Shown here: piece after piece, positions 52,153 through 61,015 of the stretch | Numbering within the stretch: the first letter of the stretch is position 1 | How the letters are laid out: every line of letters starts with the position of its first letter | Assembly: GCA_964504305.1 (NCBI GenBank) | Contig: CAZDEB010000002.1 | Span: 356,899-420,898 of the forward strand | Length of the DNA stretch: 64,000 nt | Direction: 5' to 3' | Origin: UBA11606 sp964504305 | GTDB taxonomy: Bacteria > Actinomycetota > Acidimicrobiia > Acidimicrobiales > Aldehydirespiratoraceae | Notes under the pieces: generated by a model | What the model was told of the DNA's origin: nothing | The model's input: only the letters and a program-made list of their open reading frames with translations | The model's database searches: none | Made by a program: the position numbers and the translations under genes

Positions 52153-53373
52153 TTAGTTGGTCGCCGCCTCAAACGCCGCGCCCAGGGCCAGGACCGTTTC
52201 GTCCTCGCCGCCGCGGCCGGTGAGAAGCAACCCCAGGGGAAGGCCGGTCGTTGCTTGCCCAAACGGCACGGTGAGAGATGGCTGCCCGGTCATGTTGAAC
52301 AGCGTGAGGTTGCCGGTGCGAACCGATCGGTCTTCGTGGGCAACGGCGGCGAGCGTGCTCGCGCCGGCCCTGATCGTTGGGCACAGCAACACATCGATGT
52401 CGCGCTGGTGATCAGAAACGACCGCGGTTACCCGATCTCGCTCGCTCAGCGCGGCGCGGTAGTCGTTGTCGCTTACCTGCTCGAACAGGGCCAACCAGTA
52501 CGCCAATTCGGGGCTGAGCGAGCCAGGGGGTGCCGTAGCCAGTTGGGGGCCGAAGGCATCCAGAAGGTCACGACCGAGCACGTTGGCGTGGTCGTCGGTT
52601 TCCTCGAGATCGATGCCAAGGTCGAGTTCGCGGACGGTGCACCCGAGACTTTCGATCACCGCCACCGCTTGCTCGAACGCGGCCATCGTGTCCGGCGAGC
52701 ACTGATCGACGAAGTCCCCAATCAACACCGCGGTCGTTAACCCCGCGATATCGACCGCTGGCACGGCCGTTGTTGACCAGCCGGGGTTTTGCATCGCCCG
52801 CAAGCCGTGCGCCGCGACAGCGACGCTCGAAGCAATAGGCCCGATGTGGTCGAGGGGGGCCGCACACACGCCCATGCCGACGTTGGAAACCCGTCCGTAG
52901 GTCGGCTTGAGTCCAACCACACCACACGCCGCGGCCGGAACCCTGATCGAGCCACCGGTATCGGAGCCGAGAGCGAGCGCCACGTCGCCCGTGGCAACCG
53001 CAATAGCTGACCCCGACGAGGACCCGCCGGGATGGTGATCTGGATTCCGGGGATTTCGGGCGTCGCCGAGAAACGGATTGATCCCATCGGTTCCGCAAGC
53101 CAACTCGGTCATGTGCGTCTTGCCCAAGATCGCCGCGCCGGTGGCGCGTAGCCGAGCCACCGCCGTTGCGTCGGCCGTCGCCACCGACCCACCAGCGAAG
53201 ACTGCCGAACCATGCCCAGTCGTCATGCCCCTTACGTCCATGTTGTCTTTGACCCCGACCGCTATTCCGTCCAGCGGGCCGAGGCGGCGGCCTTGGCGAG
53301 CCCGTTCGGCCGCGGCGCCCTGCACCGCGGCGAAGCCGTCGTGATCGATGGCAACAAAGTGATTGGGCGACAA
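52153..53373 (-). CDS. Amidase signature family enzyme (second)
   Basis: 406-residue amidase-signature hydrolase with K42 in GVKDNMDVRG, the Ser run in PGGSSSGSA (118-120) and S142 in DTGGSIR. About 60 residues shorter than the amidase at 5909 and only distantly similar. Start at 53373, about 60 bp from the divergent molybdopterin oxidoreductase. Confidence 0.9.
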   Translation of the reverse strand: MSPNHFVAIDHDGFAAVQGAAAERARQGRRLGPLDGIAVGVKDNMDVRGMTTGHGSAVFAGGSVATADATAVARLRATGAAILGKTHMTELACGTDGINPFLGDARNPRNPDHHPGGSSSGSAIAVATGDVALALGSDTGGSIRVPAAACGVVGLKPTYGRVSNVGMGVCAAPLDHIGPIASSVAVAAHGLRAMQNPGWSTTAVPAVDIAGLTTAVLIGDFVDQCSPDTMAAFEQAVAVIESLGCTVRELDLGIDLEETDDHANVLGRDLLDAFGPQLATAPPGSLSPELAYWLALFEQVSDNDYRAALSERDRVTAVVSDHQRDIDVLLCPTIRAGASTLAAVAHEDRSVRTGNLTLFNMTGQPSLTVPFGQATTGLPLGLLLTGRGGEDETVLALGAAFEAATN

Positions 53374-53431
53374 GCGCGCCAGTATCGCCGACCCTTAGCC
53401 GGGCCGCACGATCGCTGCCATACTTTCGTTC

Positions 53432-55507
53432 ATGACAACCGACCACGTAGTTGGTGCGTGTGCGCTCGACTGCCCCGACGGATGCTCCTGGGTGGTAACC
53501 CGCGACAACGGCGTACCCGTCAAACTGCGAGGCAGCACGGAACACCCGTTCACCCTCGGCTCGCTTTGCCCCAAGGTCAACAGCTATCTCGACCATGTCA
53601 ACCACCCCGATCGCTTGCTGTATCCGCTGCGCCGTACCGGGTCCAAAGGGGCCGCCCAGTTCGAACGCATCACGTGGCAAGAGGCGTTGGACGAAATCGC
53701 GGCGCGGTTCCACCGAGTCATTGACGAATACGGGGCCGAGGCGATCTGGCCGTACGGCGGCACCGGCTCGGTCGGGTTGGTTCAGGGGGTCAAACACGCC
53801 GGAGCCCGCTTGTTCAACGCGCTCGGGACGTCTCGTCACCTAGCAACGATCTGTTCCGTCTCGGGCAACGTGGCACTGGAGTACACCACGGGCAGCGTGC
53901 CGGGCTTCGATCCGGCCGATCTCCGTCATGCCGACGTGATCATCCTCTGGGGCGCCAACCCGCTGGTCTCGTCTCATCACCAGTGGCCGTTCGTCGAGCA
54001 GGCCCGGTCGCGAGGGGCGACGGTCGTGGTGATCGACCCCATCCGCACCCGATCCGCGGCGCGCGCCGACATCCACATTGCCCCCAAGCCCGGCACCGAC
54101 GGGGCCCTGGCTTTGGGTGTGATGAGCGCCCTAGTGGAACGCGATGCCCTTGATCACGAATTCCTGGCCGAGCGCACGGTTGGTTGGGAGCAATTCCGCG
54201 ACGAGGTACTTCCGCAGTGGACGCCCGCAGCCACCAGCGCCGAGACCGGTGTGAGCGAGGCAGAAATCAGCCAGTTGGTCGACCTGATCGCCAACCGCGA
54301 GGTCTGCGGTATCAAATCATCGATGGGACTGCAGCGACACGCCGGTGGAGGTCAGGCCGTTCGGGTCTTGTCGTGCATCCCGGCCCTCACCGGCGACTAC
54401 GGCCGACTCGGCGGCGGCCACTGCTACTCGACCGGATCGGCTTATCGGGTCAACTCAGCGGCGCTGGCTCGCCCCGACCTGCGACCCGGGCCAACCCGTT
54501 CGTTGGCCATGACTCGTCTGGGGGACGGTCTACTGGTCGAGGACGATCCGCCGGTGAAAGCACTGATGATGTGGGCGGCCAACCCCGTCATCTCAAATCC
54601 CGACGCCGAGCGGATCAAGAAAGGCTTGTCTCGCGACGACTTGTTCTGCGTCGTGGTTGAGCATTTCATGACCGACACGGCTCGCTACGCCGACATCGTG
54701 TTGCCGGGCACGATGCAAACCGAGCATCTCGACCTGAACGATTCGTTCGCTCACTTGTTCATTCACTGGAACAACCCGGCCTCGGCACCGCGTGGTGAGG
54801 CCCGTTCTCATACGGAAATCTTTCGCAACATTGCCACCCACATGGGCCTCAGCGAGCCGGCGCTGTTCGACTCCGACGAGGCGCTCATCCGTGCTGGTCT
54901 CAGCGGTGGCCCGGCCACCGACCACATCGACATCGATGAGTTGCGCACAACTGGTTGGGCTCGGCTCGACTACCCGACGCCGTATCTTCCCTTTGCTGAT
55001 TCGTTTCCGACCCCGTCAGGCAAATTCGAGTTCAGCTCCCCGCGGGCCGAAGCAGCCGGGCTGGGCATGTTGCCGCACTATGTTGCACCGGCGGAAGCCA
55101 ACTCTGGCGGATTCTCGCTGCTCGCGCCCGCCGACCATCGCCGACTCAACTCGGTGTTTGGACATCGCCAAAACGAGGACCCGGTGCTTTCGATGCACAG
55201 CACAGACGCGGCCCGCATCGGGGCCGACGCCGATGGCTCGGTGATCGTCGGCAACGACCGAGGATCGTTCGAGGCATGGCTGAATATCAGTGACGATGTA
55301 CAGCCAGGCCTGGTGATCACCACCAAGGGGGCATGGCTTCACGGTCGGCGTTCCGGCGTCAATTCGACCACCGATGAGCGAGACTCCGACATTGGTCAGG
55401 GCGCGGTTTACCACGACAATCGGGTCTGGGTGCGTCCGACTGCCACCGTTGGCCCTTTGCCAAGCAAGGGCGATGATCGTCTACGGGCAGACCCAACTCT
55501 GGCCTAA
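53432..55507 (+). CDS. Molybdopterin (Mo-bisPGD) oxidoreductase
   Basis: 691-residue DMSO-reductase-family enzyme. [4Fe-4S] ligands C10, C14, C18 and C46; catalytic-position Cys141 in ATICSVSGN, the place where fdhF has Sec; cofactor-binding WGANPLVSSHH and IDPIRTRSAARADIH, plus the C-terminal molydopterin-binding domain. Resembles formate-dehydrogenase/acetylene-hydratase-like or thiosulfate-reductase-like clades; substrate unknown. No Tat signal is seen, so cytoplasmic. Confidence 0.92.
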   Translation: MTTDHVVGACALDCPDGCSWVVTRDNGVPVKLRGSTEHPFTLGSLCPKVNSYLDHVNHPDRLLYPLRRTGSKGAAQFERITWQEALDEIAARFHRVIDEYGAEAIWPYGGTGSVGLVQGVKHAGARLFNALGTSRHLATICSVSGNVALEYTTGSVPGFDPADLRHADVIILWGANPLVSSHHQWPFVEQARSRGATVVVIDPIRTRSAARADIHIAPKPGTDGALALGVMSALVERDALDHEFLAERTVGWEQFRDEVLPQWTPAATSAETGVSEAEISQLVDLIANREVCGIKSSMGLQRHAGGGQAVRVLSCIPALTGDYGRLGGGHCYSTGSAYRVNSAALARPDLRPGPTRSLAMTRLGDGLLVEDDPPVKALMMWAANPVISNPDAERIKKGLSRDDLFCVVVEHFMTDTARYADIVLPGTMQTEHLDLNDSFAHLFIHWNNPASAPRGEARSHTEIFRNIATHMGLSEPALFDSDEALIRAGLSGGPATDHIDIDELRTTGWARLDYPTPYLPFADSFPTPSGKFEFSSPRAEAAGLGMLPHYVAPAEANSGGFSLLAPADHRRLNSVFGHRQNEDPVLSMHSTDAARIGADADGSVIVGNDRGSFEAWLNISDDVQPGLVITTKGAWLHGRRSGVNSTTDERDSDIGQGAVYHDNRVWVRPTATVGPLPSKGDDRLRADPTLA

Positions 55508-55542
55508 CGTGAGCGATCATCTAGCTGACTGGAGGCGCCCCG

Positions 55543-56526
55543 GTGCCGCGAGGTAAAGACGACATCAGCCGAGTGGGTTTGGTCGGCGGGGGCGTGATCG
55601 GATCTGGTTGGGCGATCCGCTGTTTGGCGAACGGCCTCGACGTGTCGATGGCCGACCCGGCGCCGAACGCCGAGGCCAAAGCACGCGAGACGATAGAGCG
55701 GGCCTGGCCGACCATGGCGCAGATCGGCCTCGCCGAAGGTGCCGACCCTGATCGGTTCGAGTTCTGCGCCTCGATCGCCGAGGCCGTCGCCGACGCCGAC
55801 TTCGTGCAAGAAAACGTCCCCGAGCGCGAGGACGTCAAGCGCCAAGTGATCGGCGAGATCTCCCGGTTCGTTTCGCCCGATGCTGTTATTGCATCGAGTT
55901 CGTCGGGGCTGCTCCCAACCAGCATCCAGGCCGACGCGGTTGGCCCAGACCGGGTTCTGGTCGGCCACCCGTTCTCCCCCCTCTACATTTTGCCCATCGT
56001 CGAGTTGGTAGGTGGCGACGCCACGAGCGCTACGGCGATCAGCGCCGCGGCCAGCTATTACTCGTCGATCGGGATGCGACCGCTGCACGTCCGCCACGAG
56101 ATCGAGGCTTACATCGCTGACCGCCTCCAAGAAGCGTTGTGGCACGAGGCCCTTCATCTGGTCAACGACGGAGTGGCCACGATGGACGAGATCGATGCGG
56201 CAATCACTGGCGGACCGGGACCACGATGGGCGTTCATGGGCATCGCCATGGGTTGGCACGTCGCGGCCGGTGAGGGCGGCATGCGGGCCAACATGAAACA
56301 TTTTGCGCCGACTCTCGAATTGCCTTGGACCAAACTCGCGGCGCCCCCGTTCACCGACCGACTCAACGACCTTGTGGTCGAGGGTTGCGAACGCCAACAA
56401 GGCGACCGGCATTGGCAAGAACTCGAAAGGCGCCGAGATCAGACGCTGATAAAGATCCGCGAGGTGATCGACGAGTACTGGTGGCCCGAAGGTCAGGACG
56501 GTTGGCCCGCGGTGAAGGACGCGTGA
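55543..56526 (+). CDS. 3-hydroxyacyl-CoA dehydrogenase-like, carnitine dehydrogenase type
   Basis: 327 residues: NAD-binding GGGVIG (15-20) in VGLVGGGVIGSGWAIRCL, the segment VLVGHPFSPLYILPIVELVGG and MDEIDAAITGGPGPRWAFMG, which are characteristic of L-carnitine 3-dehydrogenase-like enzymes rather than fatty-acid HADs. GTG start. The class II aldolase overlaps its stop by one base (TGATG). Confidence 0.87.
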   Translation: MPRGKDDISRVGLVGGGVIGSGWAIRCLANGLDVSMADPAPNAEAKARETIERAWPTMAQIGLAEGADPDRFEFCASIAEAVADADFVQENVPEREDVKRQVIGEISRFVSPDAVIASSSSGLLPTSIQADAVGPDRVLVGHPFSPLYILPIVELVGGDATSATAISAAASYYSSIGMRPLHVRHEIEAYIADRLQEALWHEALHLVNDGVATMDEIDAAITGGPGPRWAFMGIAMGWHVAAGEGGMRANMKHFAPTLELPWTKLAAPPFTDRLNDLVVEGCERQQGDRHWQELERRRDQTLIKIREVIDEYWWPEGQDGWPAVKDA

Positions 56527-57242
56527 TGGCCGATCAAGAACTCAGACAAGACGTGGCCGCCTGCTTCCGGCTGCTTGATCGTTACGCAATGTCTGACCTC
56601 ACCAACGGTTCGGTCGTGGCGCGCGACCCAACCGACCCCGACACGTTCCTGACCCATCCCCATGGCATGTTCTTTCACGAGATCTGTGCGTCGGATCTCG
56701 TACGGGTCCGACTCGATGCGACACCGGTCGACAGTGTTTCTGTGAACCAAGCGGTATGTCGCCCTGCTGCGGCCATCTTCGCGGCCCGACCCGACGTAAA
56801 CGCCATCATTCACGCTCACGGCCACGCCGTAATGTCGGTGGCCGCTCTCGAATGCGGGCTGCTGCCGCTGTGTGAGGCGGCCTTCCCGTTCTACAACGAC
56901 ATCGGCTACATTCACGGCGACTTCTATTTCGACGACAACTACGTGGCCGCGATCCCCAAATCCTTGGCCGACCACAAAGCTCTCATTTATCGACATCACG
57001 CCTTCGCGTCGGTCGGGGCGACGGTGGCCGAGGCCTTCTTTTGGGCTTTCCAACTCAACGTCGCGTGCGAGATTCAGCTCAAGGTGCTGGCCAGCGGAGA
57101 GAAGGTGCTGATCCCGGAACCCGACGAAGCCCAACGCCACCACGACGCGTTCTTCGCCGAGGGATGGGTTGCCGACGGGTCGATCGAATGGCCCGGACTG
57201 CTGAGAATGCTCGACTCCGAGTCGTCTACCTATCGCTCGTAG
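56526..57242 (+). CDS. Class II aldolase/adducin family protein
   Basis: 238 residues: SDLTNGSVVARDP substrate-binding loop, zinc-binding HAHGHA and a later YRHHAFASVGAT with another His. ATG at 56526 overlaps the preceding stop. The family cleaves phosphorylated or free 2-oxo- or 3-oxo-acid sugars, or decarboxylates. Together with the dehydrogenase it may form a short catabolic module. Converges on the CMD selenoprotein gene with a five-base gap. Confidence 0.88.
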   Translation: MADQELRQDVAACFRLLDRYAMSDLTNGSVVARDPTDPDTFLTHPHGMFFHEICASDLVRVRLDATPVDSVSVNQAVCRPAAAIFAARPDVNAIIHAHGHAVMSVAALECGLLPLCEAAFPFYNDIGYIHGDFYFDDNYVAAIPKSLADHKALIYRHHAFASVGATVAEAFFWAFQLNVACEIQLKVLASGEKVLIPEPDEAQRHHDAFFAEGWVADGSIEWPGLLRMLDSESSTYRS

Positions 57243-57247
57243 CTGTA

Positions 57248-57745
57248 CTAAGGACCGAGCAATTTCTTGGCTGCGTTGCCGACCCGGTTATTGAAGTTGG
57301 CCTGAGCGCACACGAGGATGAGCTCGGCCACTTCGGCCTCTTCGAAATGTTCTCGCACCGCGGCCACGACGGCCTGCGGAATCTGATCGCTGTTGGGTCC
57401 ACAAAGCACATCGGCCAACTCGAGGGCAGATCGCACCCGTTCATCGAACAGTTCCGGCCACCGGTCACGATGTTCGAGACCGTCGATCTGCTGGTCGGTA
57501 ATACCTCGTCGTCTCGCCGAGACAACATGAGAGTCGCGTCAAGTGGGACAGGCGTTAACGATCGAGCACCGCAAGAACACGAGCTCTTTCAGCGCGGCGT
57601 CGACGGCGCGATCATCGCTCCATAGAGCCTTAGCGAAGGCCGTGTAGTCGTCTCCGATTCCGCCGGTTTTCCAGAACGTGTAGCCCAGCGGCGCACCTGA
57701 GAGTTTCGGCCGAACGTCCACCGGCCCAGTATGGCCGGGGCGCAC
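57248..57745 (-). CDS. Selenocysteine-containing carboxymuconolactone decarboxylase/AhpD-like protein (one in-frame UGA)
   Basis: A single minus-strand frame is interrupted only by UGA at 57539-57541. Before it: FWKTGGIGDDYTAFAKALW and ALKELVFLRCSIVNACPT; after it: RDSHVVSARRRGITDQQI, and a C-terminal half ending CAQANFNNRVGNAAKKLLGP. Together this is a complete AhpD/CMD fold with the redox motif C66-P-T-U69-x-x-x-H73, i.e. the usual C-x-x-C-x-x-x-H with the second Cys replaced by UGA. Read as Sec it is 165 residues. A SECIS-like hairpin follows. Sec-containing AhpD-like proteins are, to my knowledge, known in marine bacteria; the role is probably peroxide or thiol-disulfide chemistry. Start uncertain: GTG 57745 (GGAAG upstream) or GTG 57721. 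Divergent from the P450 gene. Confidence 0.85.
57508..57526 (-). promoter_or_regulatory. Candidate SECIS hairpin for the CMD selenoprotein UGA
   Basis: In the mRNA (minus strand) an 8-bp stem GUUGUCUC / GAGACGAC (one G-U pair) encloses the tri-loop GGC. The loop starts 20 nt after the UGA, within the usual bacterial SECIS window, and begins with GG as does the loop after the second UGA of the LDI gene. Confidence 0.75.
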
Positions 57746-57823
57746 GTACTTCCACAGCCTCGGCGGTCGTTTGGTTTGCTGAGCCCGCACGGGGCAAACT
57801 GTTCGCGCAGCGAGGAGCCAATC

Positions 57824-59140
57824 ATGACCGACACGACTGAAGAGCCGCCGATCTTTGACCCGACGATCCGGAGTCCAGAGATGGAAATGGCCGAAACGGG
57901 GGCCGACACCCCAGCCGCGGCCGACCTCACGATCGACGAGATCAACCCCCTCAACCCTCACCTGTTCAAGGAAAACCGCTGGTACGACCACTTCGCCCGG
58001 CTGAGGGCCGAAGATCCCGTGCACTTCAACGAGCTCGAAACCGCGGGCCGTTACTGGTCGATCACCTCCTACGACGACGTTCGAGCGGTGGACGGCGACT
58101 GGCAGACGTTCTCGTCGGCCGAAGGCATCGCCCTCGGCCCGAAACGAAGCGTCATCGCCGACGCCAACAGCCGAACCATGACGTCGTTCATCTCGATGGA
58201 CCCGCCCACCCACACCGAGCAGCGCAAAACCGTGCGCGGCGTTTCTGCACCGAGCAACCTGCGCAACGTCGAGCCGTTGATCCGCGAGCGCACCATCAAA
58301 GTGCTCGACTCGCTGCCCGAAGGCGAGACGTTCGACTGGGTCGACACCGTGTCGATCGAACTCACGACACTGATGCTCGCAACGCTGTTCGACTTCCCGT
58401 TGGAGGACCGTCGCAAGCTCACTCGTTGGTCCGACATCGTGTTCGCCGTGCCCGAACCGGGCGGAGTCGTAGAGACTCAGCAGCAAAAAATCGACGAGCT
58501 GATGGAATGCGTGGCCTACTTCGAGCGACTGTGGGAACTGCGACGCAAGGACCCAGGATTCGATCTCGTGTCGATGCTGGCGCACGGCGACGCCACCAAG
58601 GACATGCCCACCCTTGACCACTTGGGCAACCTCTTATTGTTGATCGTCGGCGGCAACGACACCACCCGAAACACCATGTCGGCGAGCGTGTACGGGCTCA
58701 ACAGCTTCCCTGACCAATACGACAAGTTGATCGCCGATCCGTCACTTATCGCCAACATGGTTCCCGAGATCATCCGTTGGCAAACCCCTCTGCCCTACAT
58801 GCGTCGCACCGCAACACGAGACGTCGAGTTCCAGGGCAAACAGATGCTCGAGGGCGATCAGGTTTTGATGTGGTATCTCTCGGCGAACCACGACGAGTCC
58901 GTGTTCGAAAACGCAACGGCGATCGACCTCGAACGTCACAACGCCGACCGCCAACTGGCCTTTGGTTACGGCATCCATTTCTGCATGGGCAGCCGGCTAG
59001 CCGAACTTCAGCTGCGGGTGCTGTGGGAAGAAGTCCTCCAGCGTTTCGAACGCATCGAAGTCCAGGCCGAACCGGAACGCACCTTCTCGTCGTTTGTGCA
59101 CGGCTACACCAATCTGCCGGTCACTGTTAGTCGCCGCTAA
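57824..59140 (+). CDS. Cytochrome P450
   Basis: 438-residue bacterial P450: I-helix GGNDTTRNTM, ExxR in PEIIRWQTP, and the heme-binding FGYGIHFCMG with Cys387. The start ATG 57824 has GAGGAG seven bases upstream. Class I bacterial P450s hydroxylate terpenes, steroids or fatty acids with ferredoxin partners, none of which is in the window. Divergent from the CMD selenoprotein gene (78 bp). Confidence 0.95.
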   Translation: MTDTTEEPPIFDPTIRSPEMEMAETGADTPAAADLTIDEINPLNPHLFKENRWYDHFARLRAEDPVHFNELETAGRYWSITSYDDVRAVDGDWQTFSSAEGIALGPKRSVIADANSRTMTSFISMDPPTHTEQRKTVRGVSAPSNLRNVEPLIRERTIKVLDSLPEGETFDWVDTVSIELTTLMLATLFDFPLEDRRKLTRWSDIVFAVPEPGGVVETQQQKIDELMECVAYFERLWELRRKDPGFDLVSMLAHGDATKDMPTLDHLGNLLLLIVGGNDTTRNTMSASVYGLNSFPDQYDKLIADPSLIANMVPEIIRWQTPLPYMRRTATRDVEFQGKQMLEGDQVLMWYLSANHDESVFENATAIDLERHNADRQLAFGYGIHFCMGSRLAELQLRVLWEEVLQRFERIEVQAEPERTFSSFVHGYTNLPVTVSRR

Positions 59141-59157
59141 AGCAGCGAGTCTGACGG

Positions 59158-60072
59158 CTAAGCCTGATGCACCACAGCATCGACGGGCCTGAACATGAAT
59201 CTTGCGAAAAGCGCGGGGTAACTGCGATGGAGGCCCGCACCGGCGGCGGCCACAAGATCACCGTCGCTGTTGTCGTGGGCCTCGCGAAGCTCGTACCACG
59301 AGAGGTGGGGATGGCGGTGATGGGTGACGTGCAGGTTGTTGTTCAGAAACAGCAGACCCCAGAACCAGCGGCTGTGTACCACGGCGCTGCGGTTGGCGTC
59401 CGGCACGTCTCGATGTTCGGCGAACGACCGGATAAGCGTTATGGACAGACCGCCGTAGCCAAAGCCAAGGGCGAACTGCCAATGAGGCATACCCGCCGCG
59501 TCGACTCCGACCAAAATGAGCGTCACGGCCATGGCCCAGCGCACCACGCCAGCCCGGTTGTGGCCGGTCCGCAAGCAGCCGACCAGATGACGCAACACCG
59601 ATGTGAAGCAAAGGAACGGACCGATCAACATTCGACCCATCAGGGTCTGGTTCAGGTTCCTCACGCCGCGATAGAGACGCCCCGACGTGTCCCACTGGGC
59701 CCGGCTCATGTACATGCTCTCGGGATCGAGAACCGGATCGGTCAGGATTTCGTCGTTGTGGTGGGTCAAGTGCAGATCGCGATACAGCCAGAACGGGTAG
59801 ACCAATCCCAGCGGCGCCTCGGTGAGAATCATGTTGAGCGCCGGCCAAGGCGTCGGGTGCCCGTGCGCCGCTTCGTGTTGGATTGAGCCGTACCAGGCGC
59901 CAAGAACGGCCAGCGCTACCAGGGTGGCCGGTAGCGGCAGTTCGGACCCAACCAACACGACCGCGCCCAAGAGACCGATGCAACATACGATCACCAAAAT
60001 TGTGCGCCACTCGACGCAAGCAGGGTTCGGCGGGAGTCGAATATCACTCTTTGCGGTCATGGTGAGCCACAT
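59158..60072 (-). CDS. Membrane fatty acid desaturase
   Basis: 304 residues with four to six membrane helices and the three histidine boxes HEAAHG, HLTHHND and HVTHHRHP of acyl-lipid desaturase/hydroxylase or carotenoid-ketolase-like enzymes. ATG 60072 follows a GAGG site; 60060 is also in frame. Divergent from an XRE regulator with a 97-bp shared region containing palindromes. Confidence 0.88.
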   Translation of the reverse strand: MWLTMTAKSDIRLPPNPACVEWRTILVIVCCIGLLGAVVLVGSELPLPATLVALAVLGAWYGSIQHEAAHGHPTPWPALNMILTEAPLGLVYPFWLYRDLHLTHHNDEILTDPVLDPESMYMSRAQWDTSGRLYRGVRNLNQTLMGRMLIGPFLCFTSVLRHLVGCLRTGHNRAGVVRWAMAVTLILVGVDAAGMPHWQFALGFGYGGLSITLIRSFAEHRDVPDANRSAVVHSRWFWGLLFLNNNLHVTHHRHPHLSWYELREAHDNSDGDLVAAAGAGLHRSYPALFARFMFRPVDAVVHQA

Positions 60073-60101
60073 AGTGTGCCTCAGCTCGCGAAGTGTATAT
60101 A

Positions 60102-60115
60102 GGTGATTTATCACC
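60102..60115. promoter_or_regulatory. Candidate operator between desaturase and XRE genes
   Basis: Perfect 6-bp inverted repeat GGTGAT-TT-ATCACC in the AT-richer divergent region. A second wider inverted pair, TGCCTCA (60077-60083) and TGAGGCA (60129-60135), brackets it. Placement suggests a binding site for the XRE-family protein encoded next to it. Confidence 0.6.
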
Positions 60116-60169
60116 AAAGCGCCACATATGAGGCATTGACACCCCAAATGGAGCGCGTACACTACAGAA

Positions 60170-61006
60170 GTGCCACAGCGCAATGAAACCCAGGCGGTGT
60201 TTCGCCAGCGGCTCGCCCAAGTGCTCGAGCAAGCCGACACCACGCGGGGGTCGGTCGCTCAGCGAACCGGCATAGATCGCTCGACGCTCACTCAGCTACT
60301 AAGTCCGTCGAGTCGGCGACTTCCACGACTCGAAACGGTGCTGGCGCTGGCCGTCGACCAACAGGTATCGATTGACTGGCTAGTAGGGCTGTCGAACGAG
60401 GGTCCGGCCCACGCCAAGATGATCGACACGGAGTTCGCCCAAACTGGGCCCACTCACCAAGACGAGCGGTTGCTCTCGTGGTTCGCCGAGACCGACGGCC
60501 ACAAAGTGAGGCACGTGCCGTCGGGGATCCCCGATCTGGTCAAGACCGAAACGGTGATCCGGCTCGAATCCAGAGGCAACGATGTCGCCTCGCTCGAAGC
60601 CGAATCCCGAATCGCCTCCCGACTGGCCCTCGCCCGAAATCCGTCGGCGGAGATCGAGGTCTGTGCGCCCTCCCAGGCCCTCAGCGCGATCGCGTTCGGC
60701 GAGGGCAAATGGGCCCGTTTGTCGTTGGCCGAGCGGAAAGAACAGCTTGACCAAATTGCCGAGCTATCCGACGAGCTGTATCCCCGTTTTCGATGGTTCT
60801 TGTTCGACGGATCGAAACGATACGCGTCGCCCATCACTATCTTCGGCCCGCTTCGGGCCGCGTTGTACCTGGGCCAAAGTTACCTAGTGTTGACCGCGAC
60901 CGAGCACATTCGTGTCCTTATTAGGGACTTTGACGAGCTCATCAAGGCGGCAACGGTCCAGCCGCCCGATTTGGCCAAATACATCGCCCGGTTGAAGGTT
61001 CGCTAA
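60170..61006 (+). CDS. XRE-family transcriptional regulator
   Basis: 278 residues: N-terminal helix-turn-helix (FRQRLAQVLEQADTTRGSVAQRTGIDRSTLTQLL) and a larger C-terminal effector domain (about 130-278) that I cannot assign. GTG start, beginning right after the divergent operator region. Likely controls itself and the desaturase; the UroD-like gene follows after nine bp. Confidence 0.85.
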   Translation: MPQRNETQAVFRQRLAQVLEQADTTRGSVAQRTGIDRSTLTQLLSPSSRRLPRLETVLALAVDQQVSIDWLVGLSNEGPAHAKMIDTEFAQTGPTHQDERLLSWFAETDGHKVRHVPSGIPDLVKTETVIRLESRGNDVASLEAESRIASRLALARNPSAEIEVCAPSQALSAIAFGEGKWARLSLAERKEQLDQIAELSDELYPRFRWFLFDGSKRYASPITIFGPLRAALYLGQSYLVLTATEHIRVLIRDFDELIKAATVQPPDLAKYIARLKVR

Positions 61007-61015
61007 CCCAGAGAG

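Noticed and set aside
53432..55507. Possible Sec in the molybdopterin oxidoreductase
   Set aside because: The frame has no internal UGA, and the Sec/Cys/Ser position reads Cys141.
57539..58621. 360-codon minus-strand frame running through the P450 gene
   Set aside because: Only its last 60 or so codons match the CMD family; the rest is the antisense shadow of the P450 gene.
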